Below, in pieces: positions 42,601 through 50,823 of a DNA stretch of 64,000 nucleotides. The translations under genes and the position numbers were made by a program. Every line of letters begins with the position of its first letter. Positions within the stretch are counted from its first letter, which is position 1. The stretch is from NCBI RefSeq assembly GCF_009649815.1, contig NZ_WJIC01000021.1, forward strand, positions 62,001 to 126,000. Reading direction: 5' to 3'. The notes beneath the pieces are model-generated. The model saw only the letters and a program-made list of their open reading frames with translations. It was not told the origin of the DNA and ran no database searches. This DNA is from Nocardia sp. SYP-A9097. GTDB lineage: Bacteria > Actinomycetota > Actinomycetes > Mycobacteriales > Mycobacteriaceae.

Positions 42601-43155
42601 TCATGCCCGGGGTTGTGCGGGCACCTGTGCCAGTAGTTCGTCGACGGACCACTGGTCGTCGGCGTGGGTGCCGTGCTTGGCGGCGAGGACTCGGCCGTCT
42701 GGGGCGATGAGGAAGTCGGCGGGTAGACCGAGTCGGCCACCCTCGGGTAGGGCCGCCGGGAGGGGTTTGCCGTGGCGTCGGCCGGCCAGCGCGGTGGCGA
42801 CACCGCGGATGATGGTGGGCCAGGCGCGGGGATTCAGCAGGGCGCGCGGGGTGGATTCGACACCGAACTCGCGATAGAGCGTGCGGGTGGGGTCGGCAAT
42901 CAAGTCGAGCGGGAAGTCCTCGGTGTACTTGCGTAATTCCGCTGCGCTGGAATGGAATACCACCACCTCGCGAATGCCGGCGGCGGTGATCTCGGGCTGC
43001 CGCGCGACGATCGAGCGCAGATGCAGGTTGCAGACCGGGCATCCGGCGAACCGGCGAAATTGCAGGTGTATCAGGCTGTTCGGATCGGGGACCGGCACCT
43101 GCGCGCCGGCGATGGTGGTGAGGGTGCGGGATGGAATGGCGGATGGCAACGGCAT
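42601..43155 (-). CDS. Peroxiredoxin-like (AhpC/TSA) protein
   Basis: A 184-residue thioredoxin-fold protein with the redox motif FAGCPVCNLHL (CxxC) and following helix, then VVVFHSSAAELRKYTEDFPLDLIADP, LYREFGVES and DFLIAPDGRVLAAKHG. This matches the peroxiredoxin-like family. The start at 43155 follows GAGGAGC. Its stop abuts the P450 stop (convergent). It probably reduces peroxides or disulfides in the cytoplasm. Confidence 0.85.
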   Translation of the reverse strand: MPLPSAIPSRTLTTIAGAQVPVPDPNSLIHLQFRRFAGCPVCNLHLRSIVARQPEITAAGIREVVVFHSSAAELRKYTEDFPLDLIADPTRTLYREFGVESTPRALLNPRAWPTIIRGVATALAGRRHGKPLPAALPEGGRLGLPADFLIAPDGRVLAAKHGTHADDQWSVDELLAQVPAQPRA

Positions 43156-43234
43156 CGGAGCTCCTCTGCGTAGACGTACTGGACACGCTTGCATCCAGTA
43201 TGCGCATCACCACCGCCGATTCCGCCCCACGTGG

Positions 43235-44122
43235 TCAGTCCGCGCCCCAATGCTGTTGCATCAGAACGCCTTTATCCTCGAGCCAGACCACCGGGTCGAC
43301 GCGGACGCCGTCGGTGCCCCAGATCTCCAGATGCAGGTGCGGGCCGGTCGAATCGCCGCGGTTGCCCACGGTGGCGATGACCTGGCCGACGTCGACCCGC
43401 TGGCCTTTGAATACGTACATATCGTTGACATGGCCGTAGACGGCAATGGTGCCGTCGTCCTGCTGGACCCGGACCCATTGGCCGAAGCCCTGCGCGGGGC
43501 CCGCGTCCAGCACGGTGCCGCTTCGGACCGAGTGGATGGGCGTGCCGATGGGGTCCGAGATGTCGACCCCGTAATGGAATGAGCCCCAGCGGTTTCCGAA
43601 TCCGGAGCTGATCTGGCCGCCCAGCACCGGGAGTACCGTGCGTTCGATGGTGAGCGGCGGTGCGGCGGGGACGGCCGGAATCGTGGGCAGGGCCGGGATC
43701 GCGGGCACCGGAATCGTTGGCACCGGGATCGACTGGAGCGCCGGAAGCCATTGCTGCTGTAGGTCTTTGATGGTCTGTTCGGCCTGGGCGAGCGGGGCCG
43801 CGATTTCCGGTGCGAGCCCGACCAGCCCGAAGGGTGAACTCACCAGTGCCGCGGGTGCGACTTGCGCTGGGGCGGAGACCGGTTCGGCGATATCGACCGG
43901 ATCCTCATCCGCGGGTGTGAGCGGTGTGGCCTCGGCAATGGCGGGGCTCAGATGTGCGCCGGTGGTCAGCAGCGCACCCGCCGCCATGGCGACGCCCGCG
44001 ACCGCTTTGAAGCGACCGGTGACATAGGACTCCGCGCGATGGCTACTGGGACAACGGGTCTCGGCCACCTCGAGCAGGTCGGCGACGGAGAGGGAACCGG
44101 GAGCAACTCGATGATTCGGCAA
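43235..44122 (-). CDS. M23-family metallopeptidase (peptidoglycan hydrolase)
   Basis: A 295-residue protein with a membrane segment or signal (about 40-65), then a Pro/Ile/Val-rich linker with repeats of (I/V)PxIP (about 125-155). The LytM/M23 domain follows: SSGFGNRWGSFHYGVDIS (zinc His and Asp), HSVRSGTVLDAG, and GPHLHLEIW (zinc HxH). It cleaves peptidoglycan crosslinks in the wall. TTG 44122 follows GAGGATGA; a shorter start is possible. All zinc ligands are present. Confidence 0.9.
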   Translation of the reverse strand: MPNHRVAPGSLSVADLLEVAETRCPSSHRAESYVTGRFKAVAGVAMAAGALLTTGAHLSPAIAEATPLTPADEDPVDIAEPVSAPAQVAPAALVSSPFGLVGLAPEIAAPLAQAEQTIKDLQQQWLPALQSIPVPTIPVPAIPALPTIPAVPAAPPLTIERTVLPVLGGQISSGFGNRWGSFHYGVDISDPIGTPIHSVRSGTVLDAGPAQGFGQWVRVQQDDGTIAVYGHVNDMYVFKGQRVDVGQVIATVGNRGDSTGPHLHLEIWGTDGVRVDPVVWLEDKGVLMQQHWGAD

Positions 44123-44266
44123 GGCTCATCCTCGGGTCGAGAATTGAATGCACGACGTGTCAAAAACTGTACAGACCTGTGATCATCGGCAGTGCCGATT
44201 CCGGACCGGAATTCCCGCATACCGGAATTCATTGCCCGACAACGCTCCCCGCCGTCTACTGGACGT

Positions 44267-44638
44267 ATGGGGAAGACAATCGTCGGCGTGGTTTTCGGCA
44301 TCTGGATACTCGCGTCACTGGCGGACGGCGGTAGCGGCGCCGATGTGCTGTGCATTCTCGCCATCGCGGGCGGCGTCTACTGGATGTGGAACCGGGCCAA
44401 CGCGGACAGGCCCAACCCCTGGAATGCCGGTTCCGGTGGGGGCGGTTACGGCGGAGGTGGCGGGAGCGGCCCCACCACAGGTTCCGGTGGCAGCTCCAGC
44501 GGCTGCAGCGGGAGCTCCAGCGGCTGCGGCGGCGGCTCGGACGGGGGAGGCGGTGGCGGTGGTGGTTGCGGAGGAGGCAGCGGTGGTTGCGGGGGAGGCG
44601 GCGGTTGCGGTGGTGGTGGGTGTGGCGGCGGCAATTGA
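44267..44638 (+). CDS. Membrane protein with Gly/Cys-rich tail
   Basis: A 123-residue protein. The first 50 residues contain two hydrophobic segments (TIVGVVFGIWILASLA and VLCILAIAGGVYWMW), then a tail of mostly glycine with regularly spaced cysteines: SSSGC twice, then GGC four times within a poly-glycine context, ending CGGGN. Six tail cysteines suggest metal binding or disulfide crosslinking, but this is inference. The glycine codons are mixed, so it is not a simple DNA repeat. I recognise no family. Confidence 0.6.
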   Translation: MGKTIVGVVFGIWILASLADGGSGADVLCILAIAGGVYWMWNRANADRPNPWNAGSGGGGYGGGGGSGPTTGSGGSSSGCSGSSSGCGGGSDGGGGGGGGCGGGSGGCGGGGGCGGGGCGGGN

Positions 44639-44694
44639 TAATCGGGCCGCCATTGCACCGATGAATCCGCCGACGCCGCCGCGTCTACACCGGT

Positions 44695-45381
44695 ATGACC
44701 GTGAACGCGAGAAAGTTTGCGCTGGTCCCGGGCGCGGGCGGCATGGCGTGGTACTGGCATCGGGTCGTCGCGGAGCTGACCGCCGCGGGACGCGAGGCGA
44801 TCGCGATCGATCTACCGGGCGCTGACGAGCAAGCCGGGCTGGCGGAGTATCGCGATATCGTTCTGAAGTCCGCCACCGGCGGCGATGTCCTTGTCGCACA
44901 GTCCCTCGGCGGCTTCACCGCCGCACGGGTATGTGAGCGCATCACCCCCGCCGCCCTGGTCTTCGTGAACGCGATGATCCCGCAGCCGGGCGAGACGGCG
45001 GGCCAGTGGGGCGAGAACGTCGGTTCGACAGCGGCCCGGCTGGCGGCCGCCGACGCGGGCGGCTACACCCGCGATTTCGACGAACAGGTCTACTTCCTGC
45101 ACGACGTGCCACCGGAGGCCCTGGCGGGCGGCTCCGAACCACGCCCCGAGGCCGACCGCATCTTCGGCGACCCCTGCGCGTTCACCCGCTGGCCCGACAT
45201 TCCCACCCACGCCCTGATAGGCGCGGACGACCGCCTCTTCCCTCTCGACCTACAGCAGCGCATCGCCCGAGACCGCCTCGGCCTCGAAGCCGATGTGATC
45301 CCCGGCGGACACCTCGTCGCCCTGTCGAATCCGAAGGGCGTGGCCGAATACCTGCTGGCGGTGGCCGATTCCGTCCGGTGA
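44695..45381 (+). CDS. Alpha/beta hydrolase
   Basis: A 228-residue alpha/beta-fold enzyme related to methyl-ketone/salicylate esterase-type hydrolases: KFALVPGAGGMAWYWHRV, AIDLPGAD, nucleophile in VAQSLGGF, acid in LIGADDRLFP and His in PGGHLVALSNP. The catalytic triad Ser-Asp-His is complete. There is no signal peptide. The substrate is unknown. Confidence 0.88.
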   Translation: MTVNARKFALVPGAGGMAWYWHRVVAELTAAGREAIAIDLPGADEQAGLAEYRDIVLKSATGGDVLVAQSLGGFTAARVCERITPAALVFVNAMIPQPGETAGQWGENVGSTAARLAAADAGGYTRDFDEQVYFLHDVPPEALAGGSEPRPEADRIFGDPCAFTRWPDIPTHALIGADDRLFPLDLQQRIARDRLGLEADVIPGGHLVALSNPKGVAEYLLAVADSVR

Positions 45382-45396
45382 CTCGCCGCGCGGGCT

Positions 45397-46128
45397 TCAG
45401 AGCAATCGGAAGCCCGCGCCCGCGCCGCCGTGCCGATTGATATCGGCCAGCACATTGGCTATGCCGGTGGCCAGATCGGGCTCGTGCACCGGGTTGGCTG
45501 GATTGGCGCAGGAGGGTAGGTGCACGTCCACGCTGCCGAGATTCACGGGCTCGCCGGAGACGATCATGCCGACCAGTTGGTCGCCGACCATTACCGGAGA
45601 GCCGGAGTCGCCGTAATCGGCGCAGACATGACTGCTGAAGCCGTAGGCCAGGGCCTCCCAGACGGGACCGCAGGTGAATCCGGTGGTGCGGCCGTTCTTA
45701 CAGACCATTTGCAGCGGCGCGGGTGGTTCGCCGATTCCGGCGACCACGCTCGAGGTGATCTGCCGGACTGGAATCACTCGGGCCGGATCGAATTCGATGA
45801 CCGCCCAATCCCAGTTGTAATCGCGCTCGGCGAGCGTGCCCAGAAAGCCTGTCCCGATCGATTTCTCGGCCAGCACTCGCGCACCCACTTCACCGCAGTG
45901 TCCGGCGGTGATGCCGACCAGGCGATCGGCCGTGTCGAAGCCGATGGCGGTCAAGGTGCAGAGCGAGAACTTATCGGCTTCGCCGGTGCTGATGGCTATG
46001 CCCGAGCCGGGGCCGAGTACCGCCGGACCGGCGGCCGCCGCGGTACCCGAGGGCAGCAGGGCGAGGCTGAAAATCACTGCGGCGGCAGCGGATCCGATAG
46101 CGCTGCAGGTGTTGCCCAGGGAGAACAT
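45397..46128 (-). CDS. Secreted S1-family serine protease
   Basis: A 243-residue chymotrypsin-fold protease with a signal peptide (GSAAAAVIFSLALLPSGTAAAA). The catalytic triad is His in ITAGHCG, Asp in DWAVIEF and Ser in GDSGSPV. Cysteines flank the His and Ser sites. There is no long propeptide, unlike streptogrisins. The start at 46128 follows GAGAGG; longer in-frame starts precede the leader. It probably degrades host or environmental proteins. Confidence 0.9.
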   Translation of the reverse strand: MFSLGNTCSAIGSAAAAVIFSLALLPSGTAAAAGPAVLGPGSGIAISTGEADKFSLCTLTAIGFDTADRLVGITAGHCGEVGARVLAEKSIGTGFLGTLAERDYNWDWAVIEFDPARVIPVRQITSSVVAGIGEPPAPLQMVCKNGRTTGFTCGPVWEALAYGFSSHVCADYGDSGSPVMVGDQLVGMIVSGEPVNLGSVDVHLPSCANPANPVHEPDLATGIANVLADINRHGGAGAGFRLL

Positions 46129-46370
46129 GCCGAACCTCTCGCAGGGAGGCCGCCGGGGCCAGGTGACATAGACAGCAGGAAGTGCGCCCGCTTGCGCGGA
46201 CCGGAAACCGTGATGCGTGAACCTGGAAATCGGGGTGCAGCGAATCGGTCGAGAAGTTATGTATGGACCGAATAAGTGAAACATACCATTAGGACTCATT
46301 TATCTTGAATGTCCCCTTTGACGTTTTATCCGGGGGCCGGTCGGCGACCCATCGCGGTACCGTGGCCGAC

Positions 46371-49300
46371 GTGACTGCAATGGGGAGCCGATTTCTGGCC
46401 GGAATCGCGGAGCTGCCGCTACCGCGACGCATAACGGCGGAGGCTCGGGAGGCGCGGCGACTGGCCGGAACCCCGGAACTGGATCGGCTGCTGGGGGAGC
46501 TGTCGGGCGGCGATCGGTATCAGCGTTTGACGGCGATTCGAATGGCGGTCGTCGCTGGGGATAGGAAATATGTACTGGCACAGCTGGATTCGGCCGATCT
46601 GGAGTGCGGGGTGCGGGCACTCGGCGCGCTGATCCGGCTGGGTGTGGCACCGGAGGTGATCGTGCCGCGGCTGCCGAACCTGTCGCTTCGTGCGCGCCAC
46701 GCCCTGGTCCGGGCGCTGGCACGGGGCGGCCGGGAAGAGCTGGCCGACGCCCTGGTGACTCCTGTGCGTGCGCGATTCGGTGACGCCGAGGCCGCTCGAC
46801 TGCTGCCTTATTGCTCGCCCGCGCTGGTCGCCGAGGTACTGCCCGAGCTGGCCTACGCGGTGCCCAGTTGGGGAACGTTGTGCCGCAGGCAGATCGGGGT
46901 GATCTTCGATCATGTCGAGGCGGGCGCGGCTGAAGCCGGGCGCGATGAATGGCGCGAACTGTGGTGGTGGCTCACCGCCGATGTGGACACGGCGGCGCGC
47001 TATGACTCCGCGCGATTGCTGGCGCTGGCGGCCCGGGCCGTCGAACACGTGCAGCTCACGGCCCTGCATCCGGTGGCGGGCATGCTGGCACGCCGCGATC
47101 CGGACGCCGTGCGACGACTTGTGCTGCACTCCAGCGGACATGGGCGCGGGTTCGCCGGACCGGCGCTGTGGCGGGCCATGCAGGTGCTACCCGATGCCGA
47201 GCTGGCCGAGCTCTACGCCGCGAGCGCACTGTACGACCGGTACCGCTTCCTGCGTACGTTGCCGCCGTCGCGGCGCGCGGTGATCGCGACGCCGCAGCTC
47301 ATGCGCCTCGGGCTCGGACCCGGCGAGGTGGACGTGCGGACCCTAGACGCACTGCCCGGTGTGGCGCGAGCGGCCCTGGCCCGGGAGCTGCTTGCCCGGC
47401 CCGGCGGTGCGGAGGTGCCGGAGATCGCCGAACGGCTCTCCGCCCGACTGCCCTGGGTTGAGGCGAAACCCGTACTGGTGCAGGCGGTTCGGCGGCCTAC
47501 GGCGGAGGAACGCGCGGCGGCGTACCCGTTGCTGGTGACCGCTGTCGCCGGGAGTCGCGATACCGCGGTCGTGGGTGAACTCCTGGACCTGCTGCGCCGA
47601 ATGCGTAGTGAGCAGGATCCGGTGCGGTGCAGTGCTTTACAGTCCCTCGCCACCTTGCCGATGTCATTGCTGGCCGTCGAACATGTGCCCGCGCTGGAGC
47701 AGGTGGTGGTCGACGCGCTGCAGGCTCGGGATCGTTCGTATCAAACATCCGCCGCCATCGGCGATCTCACCCGCACACTGCTGGTGCGGGGCGCGCAGAC
47801 CGGGGAGACCGCGTTCACCGAGGCCGCACTGCGCATCTCGGCCCTGCTCGCCGAATCGTTCAGTCATTTGAATCTGGCTGGGCTGCACCATAATTTGCCG
47901 CGCGGGGCCGAGCATCGACTCTTCGAAGCGCTGCGCCCGCGCCTGGAAGCCGATGCCGCGCGCGACCGCTGGACACTCGCGCTCACCCTGGCCGACGGGC
48001 TGGAGCGGCGGGCATTCGGCGTCCCCGGACTACAGGACTTGGTGCTACGTGCCTGCGGTGCCGCCGATGACGCGACCGTGCGGCGCGCCGTGCGATTGGC
48101 GCTGGCCGATCCCGCCACTCGCGATGTGAATCTCGATGACATGCTGCGCCGCGACCAGTCCATCATCACGCTGTGGGAGGCGCAGAATCTCATCGCCACC
48201 CGCCGCACCGATCTCCTGGACAGTCTGCTGAGTCATCCGGCCTCCGGGCGCTTCCTGTCCTCGAAGGTTCGCTTCGTACCCCTGTTCCATACCGGAATCG
48301 ACCGCTGGACACCGCATCACATCGACAACTACGGGATACTGCTGGACGGTTACGCCCGGAGTGCGAACGCCTCATTGGGCGAGCGTGCGGGCGCGATCCG
48401 CCAAATGGGGCTGCTCCCAGGCGGTTTCACCCGGCTGCTGCCGTATGTGGAATCCGATGAGGTGGTCGTGGCCGAGGCCACGTTGACCGCGCTCGGGCGC
48501 AGCGATGAGCCCGACCGGGCCATTGCCGTACTCGCCGCACATGTCGGCGACGATCACGCCCGGGTGGCGGTGAGCAGCATTGCCACCTGTGCCCGCTCGA
48601 TCCCGCCCGCGCGCCTCGGCGAAACCCTTGCGCCGCTACTCGATTCGCCGAAGATCACCGCCGTGAAGGAAGGCGTGCGGCTGCTCGCGTTACTACGCGC
48701 ACCGGACGCCATGCCCATTATTCGCGCGCTCGGCTCCCGGCCCGGCACGCACCGGGATATCCAGCGCGCCACGGTATTCGCCGCCGGGCGAATGCTCGAC
48801 CGGGACGAAGCGTGGGAGCTGCTACGGGACGCGGTCGCCGACCCCGAAGTGGCCGGTGCGGTCCTCGACATCACACCGCAACGGCTCCCCGTTCCGCGGC
48901 GGGAACGGTTCGCCGCCTTCCTGCGTGACCTCGCGGCGGGCTCGGACTATCGAGTCGCGGCACAGGCATTGGATGGCCTGACCCGGTGGTACCGCTGGTC
49001 GCCGCCCGATACCCGGGATGTACTGGTCGCCAGACTGACCGATCTGTCACAGGTCGGGCTCTGGACCGCGGCCATGCGGGCGCTGCTGGTGGATGCCGGT
49101 GCCACCGGATATTCGGCCGCGGTCGTCGCCGCCGTCGAACGGCTGCTGGACCACGCAGATGACTCGTACCCGGATCGCGATCTGCCTGCGCGCCAACGCC
49201 TCTTGACACTGCTGCACTGGTTGACACCCCTACCGCGCAATACCGAACACGGTCGACTGCTCGCCGCCCCGGTCATCGAATTACTCGCCTCGGACCCGCT

Positions 49301-49673
49301 CTGGCATGAGCAGGTCATCGAATTGACCTTCGCGGCCATCCGCTGGACCGAGCCGGAACAGACGATCGCCGCGGTGCAGGCCCTGTCCCCCTTGGCAATA
49401 GGCACCCTCACCGCCTACCCGGCCCGCCGTCTGGCGGAGCGCCTCGGCCCGATCCCCGACGAGATTCCCACCGCCGCGCTGCGGCAGATCGCCACCGGCC
49501 TGGCCACCGGCCCGTCCGCCGCCATAGCGCTGGCAGCGGTCGAATTGATCGCCAAGTGCGGCAACAAGTTCGGTTGGACCCCACCCTGGTCGACGCTCCT
49601 GACCGAGCTCCGCGACCACCCCGATGCCGATGTCCGACGCGCGGCCCGCAACACCTTCATGGCCCGCGAGTAG
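46371..49673 (+). CDS. Large HEAT-repeat-like protein
   Basis: A 1100-residue soluble protein of paired amphipathic helices throughout, with HEAT-like blocks such as ARLGETLAPLLDSPKITAVK and AEATLTALGRSDEPDRAIAVL. It has no signal peptide, membrane segment or catalytic motif. GTG 46371 is chosen because it lies 7 bases after TACCGT (46358-46363), a minus-10-like element for a leaderless transcript; the frame is open 66 bases further upstream without a ribosome site. HEAT scaffolds in bacteria bind proteins or lyase partners; the partner is unknown. Confidence 0.8.
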   Translation: MTAMGSRFLAGIAELPLPRRITAEAREARRLAGTPELDRLLGELSGGDRYQRLTAIRMAVVAGDRKYVLAQLDSADLECGVRALGALIRLGVAPEVIVPRLPNLSLRARHALVRALARGGREELADALVTPVRARFGDAEAARLLPYCSPALVAEVLPELAYAVPSWGTLCRRQIGVIFDHVEAGAAEAGRDEWRELWWWLTADVDTAARYDSARLLALAARAVEHVQLTALHPVAGMLARRDPDAVRRLVLHSSGHGRGFAGPALWRAMQVLPDAELAELYAASALYDRYRFLRTLPPSRRAVIATPQLMRLGLGPGEVDVRTLDALPGVARAALARELLARPGGAEVPEIAERLSARLPWVEAKPVLVQAVRRPTAEERAAAYPLLVTAVAGSRDTAVVGELLDLLRRMRSEQDPVRCSALQSLATLPMSLLAVEHVPALEQVVVDALQARDRSYQTSAAIGDLTRTLLVRGAQTGETAFTEAALRISALLAESFSHLNLAGLHHNLPRGAEHRLFEALRPRLEADAARDRWTLALTLADGLERRAFGVPGLQDLVLRACGAADDATVRRAVRLALADPATRDVNLDDMLRRDQSIITLWEAQNLIATRRTDLLDSLLSHPASGRFLSSKVRFVPLFHTGIDRWTPHHIDNYGILLDGYARSANASLGERAGAIRQMGLLPGGFTRLLPYVESDEVVVAEATLTALGRSDEPDRAIAVLAAHVGDDHARVAVSSIATCARSIPPARLGETLAPLLDSPKITAVKEGVRLLALLRAPDAMPIIRALGSRPGTHRDIQRATVFAAGRMLDRDEAWELLRDAVADPEVAGAVLDITPQRLPVPRRERFAAFLRDLAAGSDYRVAAQALDGLTRWYRWSPPDTRDVLVARLTDLSQVGLWTAAMRALLVDAGATGYSAAVVAAVERLLDHADDSYPDRDLPARQRLLTLLHWLTPLPRNTEHGRLLAAPVIELLASDPLWHEQVIELTFAAIRWTEPEQTIAAVQALSPLAIGTLTAYPARRLAERLGPIPDEIPTAALRQIATGLATGPSAAIALAAVELIAKCGNKFGWTPPWSTLLTELRDHPDADVRRAARNTFMARE

Positions 49674-49737
49674 CCAACTCCAAGCGGGCATGAATGCGGC
49701 AAATCCGGCGCGGATTAGGTGGGGTGGGAGGCAAGGT

Positions 49738-50637
49738 ATGCCAATGGATATCGGTATCGCATTGCCCACCATGTGCCGGGGCTATGACCGCAGTTCGACC
49801 GTTGACTGGTGCTTGCGCGCCGACGCGGGGCCGTTCGCCAGTATTTCCTGTGGTGAGCGGATGACCTTTCACAATCCGGAGATGTGGACGACGCTGGCCG
49901 CGGCGGCGGCATTGACCTCGCGGGTGCGGATTATCGCCAATGTGGCTGTGCTGCCCGCGCATCCACCGGCTCTGATCGCCAAACAGGCCGCGACCATCGA
50001 TGTGCTGTCGCAGGGGCGATTGACGGTGGGTGTCGGGGTCGGTGCGCGGCCGCACGATTACGGCAGTCTCGGGGCCGGGTTCGGTTATCGCCATGACGCT
50101 TTGGAGCGCGGGGTGGGGGAGTTGCGGGCGCTCTGGTCCGGGACTCCGCATACCGAGGGTGCGGATCCCATTGGGCCGCCGTGTGTTCAGGCCGGTGGGC
50201 CACCGATTCTCGCGGGCGCGCTCGGGCCGAAATCGCTGGCGCGGGCGGCGCGCTGGGCGGACGGTGTGGTCGCGTTCAGTCTCAGTGGTTCGCCCGGTGA
50301 GATCTCCTGGGCCGCCGATTCCGCCCGTAAGGCGTGGGCCACGGCCGGACGAGATGCCGTGCCGCGCTTGGTGAGTGGCTGCTTCTATACTCTGGGCGTG
50401 CCGGATTCGGCTGTGGTACTGCGTGATTTCACCGCCGAGTACCTGGGCTTCCTGGGTTCGAAGAATGCCATCGCCACCGCGGCGGCCATGACGACCTTCG
50501 ACGCCGATCCGATCAACCGTGCGCTGGATGCGGCCGAGGCCGCCGGGCTGGACGAATTCATCCTGGTCCCAGCGTCAACCGATCTCGCGGTGCTGCAGGC
50601 GACCATCGAATTGGTGGAGTCCCGCCGAGTGGCCTAG
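49738..50637 (+). CDS. LLM-class flavin-dependent oxidoreductase
   Basis: A 299-residue luciferase-like monooxygenase fold protein, probably using coenzyme F420 or FMN. It starts MPMDIGIALPTMCRGYD, then TSRVRIIANVAVLPAHPPALIAKQAATID, LTVGVGVGARPHDY and AGGPPILAGALGP. The ATG at 49738 follows GGGAGGCAAGG. The TIM-barrel layout matches nocardial and mycobacterial F420-type LLM proteins. The substrate is unknown. Confidence 0.9.
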   Translation: MPMDIGIALPTMCRGYDRSSTVDWCLRADAGPFASISCGERMTFHNPEMWTTLAAAAALTSRVRIIANVAVLPAHPPALIAKQAATIDVLSQGRLTVGVGVGARPHDYGSLGAGFGYRHDALERGVGELRALWSGTPHTEGADPIGPPCVQAGGPPILAGALGPKSLARAARWADGVVAFSLSGSPGEISWAADSARKAWATAGRDAVPRLVSGCFYTLGVPDSAVVLRDFTAEYLGFLGSKNAIATAAAMTTFDADPINRALDAAEAAGLDEFILVPASTDLAVLQATIELVESRRVA

Positions 50638-50823
50638 GTCACAGTTTGGTAGCGGTTCGCCCCAATGTCCGCAAACTCTTTCCGGATTCTTTGGAGAGTC
50701 TTTACGATTACGCCGTTCTCATAGCGTCGTGCTGTCACAGCCTCGCCCGCCGCTCGCTCTCGATGCCAGTACATGTTGACCGATGAACCGGGCGGCTCCC
50801 CGCCGTTCCGGCGAAGGAGAAAT

